Part shown: positions 13,116 through 16,384 of the stretch, one piece after another | Layout of the letters: the number at the start of each line of letters is the position of its first letter | Numbering within the stretch: position 1 is the first letter of the stretch | NCBI GenBank assembly: GCA_050942625.1 | Contig: JBMNNS010000034.1 | Span: forward strand, 1-16,384 | Source: JBMNNS01 sp050942625 | Lineage (GTDB): Bacteria > Bacillota > Dethiobacteria > DTU022 > UBA8154 | Length of the DNA stretch: 16,384 nucleotides | Reading direction: 5' to 3' | Position numbers and translations under genes: made by a program | The notes under the pieces: model-generated | Database searches by the model: none | What the model saw: only the letters and a program-made list of their open reading frames with translations | Told to the model about the DNA's origin: nothing

Positions 13116-13727
13116 TTACAGTGTGGCGTCGTATTCTTCCTGCAGGTAGGAACCGTAGCGGAAGACGCCGGAAAGGATAAGCATCAGCAGGCCGGCTACA
13201 ATCATTATCGAGTTTGCGGAATAATTGACCGTCAAAGCCTCTGTTAGCCTCATGGCATGAATGATTACATTGGCGGCGCTGGCTTGTGCAGTACCGACGA
13301 ACAAGGAACCTCCAAGAAAAATCAACCCAATGAAAAAAATACGGCGTGCATTATTCCTTTGAAACGGTTCTCCATTCTCAATTGTTTTTAAAACGCCGCT
13401 GAGGAAAAAAGAAATAGCTCCGTATACGGCGGTAAAAACTACAATGGAGAAAAGGATCTGCACAAGGATAGCGTTTGCATGTTCAGGAGTCACTGCACCT
13501 GCAGCAAGGGCCAGGTTATAGCGGATCACCCCGTCTATATAACCCAGTCGGAGGTTTCCCGGAAGAACACCGATGCTGATGAACCAGTGCTTACTGACAG
13601 ACAGATAAATCGCCAGCGGCAGTAGAATAGCTATTGCCACTGCAGACAACCAATAAACAACCTGTGCCAGTATCCTCAACACTTTAACCAGCTTACTGTA
13701 CTTCTTCAGGTATTCTTCGGAACGCAT
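13116..13727 (-). CDS. DUF2975 membrane protein, YoaS-like
   Basis: 203 residues from ATG 13727 (GGGGTGATCTTC upstream; a GTG three codons earlier overlaps the ribosome site and is less likely). Four transmembrane helices are visible: about 24-46 (VVYWLSAVAIAILLPLAIYL), 86-112 (ILFSIVVFTAVYGAISFFLS), 127-147 (IFFIGLIFLGGSLFVGTA) and 170-190 (IMIVAGLLMLILSGVFRYGS), with GEPFQRNNARRI before the third, a block shared across DUF2975. A YozG-like regulator gene follows at 13 bp, the standard arrangement for this family in Firmicutes. Function is unknown; envelope sensing or transport regulation is a guess. Confidence 0.9.
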   Translation of the reverse strand: MRSEEYLKKYSKLVKVLRILAQVVYWLSAVAIAILLPLAIYLSVSKHWFISIGVLPGNLRLGYIDGVIRYNLALAAGAVTPEHANAILVQILFSIVVFTAVYGAISFFLSGVLKTIENGEPFQRNNARRIFFIGLIFLGGSLFVGTAQASAANVIIHAMRLTEALTVNYSANSIMIVAGLLMLILSGVFRYGSYLQEEYDATL

Positions 13728-13753
13728 GAAGATCACCCCGTTAATTCGACTGG

Positions 13754-13787
13754 GTTAATTTTAACATACCGAAATAAATTTAGTCAA
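13754..13787 (-). promoter_or_regulatory. promoter with overlapping palindrome for the DUF2975/XRE pair
   Basis: On the minus strand TTGACT (plus 13782-13787) and TAAAAT (plus 13758-13763) are spaced by 18 bp. The -10 lies inside GTTAAAATTAAC (13754-13765), an inverted repeat, and a further GTTAATT copy lies at about 13740-13746. This layout fits autorepression by the XRE protein. Confidence 0.5.
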
Positions 13788-13890
13788 TAATAATTTAACG
13801 TTTATCGTAAAATTTTCTTGCGTTATGATATCCGCGTTTGTAAACTGGGATGTAACTCCGGCTGGGTATTTTGATAACGGTAAAGCGTGA

Positions 13891-14019
13891 ACCTTCCCAC
13901 AAATTGCAATTAACAACAGGCCTGACTTTTTCTACAGCGCGATTTTGGGAAAAACCGATATTGATCAAGGATTTGATGCATTTATGGAAAGGCGAAAAAA
14001 GCAGGGCTGGCGAAAATGA
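13891..14019 (+). pseudogene. C-terminal fragment of an unidentified protein
   Basis: A 42-codon frame between TGA 13888-13890 and TGA 14017-14019 reads TFPQIAINNRPDFFYSAILG, then KTDIDQGFDAFMERRKKQGW and RK. The amphipathic helix with DQGFDAF and a basic end looks like the C-terminus of an enzyme or a solute-binding protein. The family is not certain. No start codon with a ribosome site exists. Confidence 0.35.
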
Positions 14020-14088
14020 TACCGCAGCTGCCTTGCAAAGGGTTATAGCTTGGTAAGCTAAAATATTATGCTTATGCGATTTGGTATT

Positions 14089-14232
14089 TCTTCTTTTTAT
14101 TAAACTACAAATTACAGAAATTATTAGCTTTTGTCTCGATGTAAACAGATCACCCATTGAAGCATACCATATCGTTAAACACGGAAACCAAGCGTCCAAT
14201 TGGTTGTAAAGGCTCATCCGGCACCGGGCATA
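14089..14232 (-). pseudogene. fragment of a DUF1156-type adenine-specific DNA methylase
   Basis: Three minus-strand frames in succession give PVPDEPLQPIG (about 14227-14194), then TLGFRV-stop-RYGMLQW (about 14197-14155), then MGDLFTSRQKLIISVICSLI (about 14160-14095). Joined, they read like the conserved 'PxxPIGTLGFRVQxYGMxxWGDLFTxRQ' stretch of DUF1156 methylases, which modify DNA and are often part of defence loci. The fragment is about 45 residues of a protein of roughly 900 and carries at least two frameshifts and one stop, so it is dead. The adjoining 13795-13890 segment may or may not belong to it. Confidence 0.5.
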
Positions 14233-14335
14233 ACCCCTGTCTGCTACCCTGCTCCCAATCTTCAAGTATTTGTGTTAACGATTCTTAGCTTTTCTCACCG
14301 TAGCGTAATCTTGTTCTTCCGGCTCCGTCCGGAGC

Positions 14336-14635
14336 CTAAACGTGGATGCAAGCATTGCTTTTTAGTTTTTTCCCGTATCTGCTGAGTAACATTTCAAGCT
14401 GCTGTTTTAGTTCCGCCTCTTCATTTGAGCCTTTTCTCAGGGTTATCAGGGAATGCCTTTATAATTCGTTCTCCTTGTTTTCTTTTGCAATTCCCGGTTT
14501 ATCTTGTCGTTCCTTAAAGTATGGGCTTAAATTCATAAACAACTCCCCCATCCCCTCAAACCCTCTCTCGAACAGGTAATCAATAAGTTCTTCCTGTCTA
14601 GCTAGAATCTTATTTACTTCCTCGGGAAAAGACAT
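14336..14635 (-). CDS. small acidic protein with an in-frame stop and open continuation
   Basis: ATG 14635, behind AGGGGTGATACCA, opens a frame reading MSFPEEVNKILARQEELIDY, LFERGFEGMGELFMNLSPYF and KERQDKPGIAKENKENEL, then TAA at 14459-14461 (58 residues). The same frame goes on for 40 codons without another stop: RHSLITLRKGSNEEAELKQQ, then LEMLLSRYGKKLKSNACIHV, and TAG at 14336. Both parts are helical, charged and alike in composition, which suggests one former protein of about 99 residues cut by a nonsense mutation. It is also possible that only the 58-residue product matters. I do not recognise the family. A short hairpin (GGCTCC-GTCC-GGAGCC) follows at about 14320-14335 without a T-run. 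Confidence 0.5.
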
Positions 14636-14710
14636 TGGTATCACCCCTGTTGCAATCTTAAAGGATGGTGCCGGGAGGAGCAAATATCAGACCACCAGAT
14701 GTGGTATTGA

Positions 14711-14875
14711 CTGCGTAAATTTAAACAGGAGCAGCAAAAACATTTCATCATCCCGCTGGCTAACAGTAGAAACGATAATGTTTTGGACAATCTGTTTGCT
14801 CAAAAATTATGGTTTGTCTCCAATGCTTCAGCCCCTTCCCGGTTTATTCTTCCATTAACAATGATGGGCTTTTAA
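14711..14875 (+). pseudogene. probable transposase fragment
   Basis: Between TGA 14708-14710 and TAA 14873-14875 the frame reads LRKFKQEQQKHFIIPLANSR, then NDNVLDNLFAQKLWFVSNAS and APSRFILPLTMMGF. The stretch KFKQEQQKHFIIPLANSR resembles the region after the second catalytic Asp in IS4/IS701-type DDE transposases ('KHFIxxLKSNR'); what follows does not match, so the end is rearranged. No ribosome site or start is present. Direct repeats 170 bp further right may be an insertion-sequence end. Confidence 0.4.
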
Positions 14876-15044
14876 TAATTTAAGAAATATAAACGACAGT
14901 TCCTCTGAAATTTTTATTCTCTTTCCGGGCACTTAAATCCTTGCAGAATGCCGCGCTTTCTTATCAAAAAATTAGATACGACTAGCAAAGCTTGGCCGCC
15001 CAAGACAACCAAGATCCAGATCCCAACCCTGGATTGCCATATCT

Positions 15045-15084
15045 CTGTTAATAATTTTACACTTCTGTTAATAATTTTACACTG
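15045..15084. repeat. 20-bp tandem direct repeat, possible insertion-sequence end
   Basis: CTGTTAATAATTTTACACTT (15045-15064) is followed directly by the same 20 bases with one change at the last position (15065-15084). Doubled TGTTAAT-type ends are seen in some insertion sequences of the IS21 kind, and a transposase scrap lies to the left. No target duplication or partner end was found. The rest of 14880-15146 holds no recognisable gene. Confidence 0.6.
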
Positions 15085-15146
15085 AACCCCTTGGTGCGCA
15101 GGCGGTAGCCTATTTTCTTCCGGTTCATAATTATACTATTATTCTA

Positions 15147-15210
15147 GTGTCAGGTACACTTGACATTTAGGAATCATTCTGTTATGCTAAATGTAAGGTA
15201 TACCTGACAC
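15147..15210 (+). promoter_or_regulatory. consensus promoter between two palindromic operators of the XRE operon
   Basis: TTGACA (15160-15165) and TATGCT (15183-15188) are spaced by exactly 17 bp. TGTCAGGTACACTTGACA (15148-15165) covers the -35, and TGTAAGGTATACCTGACA (15192-15209) covers the start point; each is itself near-palindromic and they are inverted copies (21 of 24 positions over the longer repeat). A repressor bound to both would block the promoter. The XRE gene starts 20 bp downstream. Confidence 0.75.
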
Positions 15211-15229
15211 ATTTGCAGGGGGCAAGACC

Positions 15230-15436
15230 GTGCAAAACAATGTAAGGCGTTTTCGGGAAGAGTTTGGATTGACCCAAAAAGAACTGGGAGAGCACGTGGG
15301 AGTTTCACGCCAGGCGATCAACGCGATAGAAACAGGTAAGTTTGATCCATCGATCTGGCTGGCGTATGATCTGTCGCAATTTTTTGGTGTATCAATTGAG
15401 GTGCTTTTTCTGTTTAAAGAGGAGGATAGGAAATGA
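15230..15436 (+). CDS. XRE-family transcriptional regulator (short HTH)
   Basis: 68 residues, GTG 15230 behind AGGGGG (about 7 nt). Nearly the whole protein is a Cro/C1-type HTH: RRFREEFGLTQKELGEHVGV, then SRQAINAIETGKFDPSIWLA, then YDLSQFFGVSIEVLFLFKEE. It is close to the YgzD/HigA-size regulators that sit first in operons with membrane proteins. The recognition helix is VSRQAINAIE. The gene overlaps the next by ATGA. It very likely represses its own promoter through the palindromes at 15148-15165 and 15192-15209. Confidence 0.92.
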   Translation: MQNNVRRFREEFGLTQKELGEHVGVSRQAINAIETGKFDPSIWLAYDLSQFFGVSIEVLFLFKEEDRK

Positions 15437-15897
15437 AGGGTATTCTCAAAAACCCGGCAGTCAATGCGATTTGCATAAGCTTGTTTTCCGCCTTCTACGG
15501 CCTTATCTTTATCATCACTTCCGGCCATATTGAGTTTAAGAGCCTGTTATATTACAGCCGGACAACAAGAATTTATCCGTTTTGGACTGCCTGGAGCAGT
15601 TTTCTTGCTTCAGGGCATCACGTTTACATCGCTTTTGCCTTGATTGTGATCACTGCGCTGGTTGTGCTTATGCTGCTTATTCGCCATCGCCCATATGATG
15701 AATACCACACTGCCAACCTCATCCAATGCCTTGTGATAGCCGCGATACTGACACTTATCGCCATTGCCGTATTTTACCTTATGATATTGAGCGATCCCAA
15801 CGGCATTGTGGAAAAGTTTACGCTGTTCATTGTGATAAACTGGACGACGGTGGTACTTTCAGACCTGGTGTTTGTATTAGTATGCAGATGGAGATAG
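15433..15897 (+). CDS. four-helix membrane protein, partner of the XRE regulator
   Basis: 154 residues, starting in the ATGA overlap with the XRE stop, so translation is coupled; GAGGAGGATAGG within the XRE gene is its ribosome site. Four hydrophobic segments lie at about 11-29 (NAICISLFSAFYGLIFIITS), 60-83 (HHVYIAFALIVITALVVLML), 96-118 (LIQCLVIAAILTLIAIAVFY) and 130-151 (FIVINWTTVVLSDLVFVLVC). A histidine pair (GHH) precedes helix 2. XRE plus small membrane protein pairs are widespread in Firmicutes and their role is mostly unknown. I recognise no named family. A gene for a cobalamin-binding radical-SAM-type protein starts 4 bp after the stop. Confidence 0.85.
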   Translation: MKGILKNPAVNAICISLFSAFYGLIFIITSGHIEFKSLLYYSRTTRIYPFWTAWSSFLASGHHVYIAFALIVITALVVLMLLIRHRPYDEYHTANLIQCLVIAAILTLIAIAVFYLMILSDPNGIVEKFTLFIVINWTTVVLSDLVFVLVCRWR

Positions 15898-15901
15898 AGC
15901 T

Positions 15902-16384
15902 ATGAAAATACTTTTGATACAACCTAAAATGAATAAACGGCCCATGGATACCGACCTTAAAACCCGTATGGCCCCTTCCCTGGCGCTGTTTACTTTAACC
16001 AGCCTTACACCCGGGGAACATGAAGTAAACATATGCAATGAAAATATGGAGGAAATAGATTATAACTGCGGAGCGGATCTGGTTGGCATTACGATAACCT
16101 TGGATGTAATGCCAAAGGCCATAAAAATTGCGCAACAATTCCGCGGGCTTGGAATTCCAGTTGTAGCGGGCGGAATACATGTCACGTGCAGCCCGGATGA
16201 GTGCATTCAGCATTTTGACGCTATTTGTATCGGAGCTGCCGAGCGTGTATGGGCGCGCATCATAGAGGACGCGGCACAGGGCAGGCTTCAGCGGGTCTAC
16301 CATGACATGGAAAATTTTCGAGGAGATGAGATTGTCTCCCCGGCTTACAGCAAAATTGATAAAAGCCGGTATCTCTTCTCGAAC
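15902..16384 (+). CDS. cobalamin-binding-domain protein, radical SAM class B type (partial)
   Basis: 161 codons from ATG 15902 are in the window; the protein continues to the right. The N-terminus MKILLIQPKMN opens a Rossmann-like B12-binding domain, followed by ALFTLTSLTPGEHEVNICNE, GADLVGITITLDVMPKAIKI and GIPVVAGGIHVTCSPDECIQ then HFDAICIGAAERVW. That order is the front of the P-methylase/BchE-like radical-SAM proteins with B12-binding domains. The DxHxxG cobalamin ligand motif is not seen, as in many members. The CxxxCxxC cluster motif should lie beyond the window and is needed to confirm the family. No strong ribosome site of its own (GGAGATAGAGCT), and it follows the membrane protein gene by 4 bp, so it is co-expressed with the XRE operon. 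Product and substrate are unknown. Confidence 0.85.
   Translation, partial: MKILLIQPKMNKRPMDTDLKTRMAPSLALFTLTSLTPGEHEVNICNENMEEIDYNCGADLVGITITLDVMPKAIKIAQQFRGLGIPVVAGGIHVTCSPDECIQHFDAICIGAAERVWARIIEDAAQGRLQRVYHDMENFRGDEIVSPAYSKIDKSRYLFSN

Noticed and set aside
13795..13890. Minus-strand frame ending FTVIKIPSRSYIPVYKRGYH
   Set aside because: It looks somewhat protein-like but joins unrelated sequence upstream and has no start; it could not be tied to the DUF1156 scrap or any other family.
14318..14340. GGCTCC-GTCC-GGAGCC hairpin as a terminator
   Set aside because: The stem is short and no T-run follows on either strand.
15995..16303. Minus-strand frame of 102 codons
   Set aside because: It is the antisense of the cobalamin-binding protein gene, which has clear domain motifs and operon placement.
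1..16384. rRNA, tRNA, CRISPR array, T-box or known riboswitch
   Set aside because: No cloverleaf, CCA-ended tRNA pattern, rRNA core segment, regularly spaced repeat array or familiar riboswitch consensus was found on reading.

Overview
The window looks like a low-to-mid GC, spore-forming anaerobic Firmicute, probably of the Desulfotomaculum/Pelotomaculum (Peptococcaceae) type. The grounds are strong GGAGG-type ribosome sites with ATG/GTG/TTG starts, a spore photoproduct lyase fragment, an S-layer (SLH) protein, a DUF502 membrane protein, YozG/YoaS-like pairs, a DUF2935 fragment and a molbindin gene. This is inference from gene content; no marker gene is present.

Left part (1-5340). The window opens inside a minus-strand ABC substrate-binding lipoprotein of the Fe(III)/2-aminoethylphosphonate type. 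Next comes a minus-strand pair: a sugar-phosphate isomerase/epimerase-like TIM barrel, followed 27 bp downstream by a decayed PhnD-like lipoprotein. Divergent from these is a plus-strand molbindin (Mop/TOBE) gene whose frame is interrupted by two UGA codons, the first at the base of a strong hairpin. DUF502 and MATE genes follow on the minus strand. Both end inside copies of the same REP-like palindromic element, which supplies their last codons.

Middle (5340-10050). About 700 bp hold almost no genes. After this come a minus-strand MACPF-domain (perforin-like) protein with two C-terminal MABP-like repeats, a truncated and frameshifted DctM (TRAP transporter) remnant that abuts the MACPF gene head-on, and an intact SLH-domain surface protein with a frameshifted tail.

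Right part (10050-15146). This is an accessory region rich in gene fragments: the C-terminal halves of DUF2935 and spore photoproduct lyase, scraps of a DUF1156 DNA methylase and of a transposase, and unidentified C-termini. Intact genes sit between them: a LiaF-like envelope protein, a GNAT acetyltransferase and a DUF2975/XRE (YoaS/YozG-like) pair.

Right end (15147-16384). A plus-strand operon starts at a consensus promoter embedded in two 18-bp palindromic operators. It encodes an XRE repressor, a four-helix membrane protein (ATGA overlap) and a cobalamin-binding radical-SAM-type protein that runs off the window.

No rRNA, tRNA or CRISPR was seen. The main candidates for new biology are the UGA-interrupted molbindin with its SECIS-like hairpin, the REP-encoded C-termini, the MACPF gene at a broken TRAP locus, and the palindrome-controlled XRE/membrane/B12 operon.
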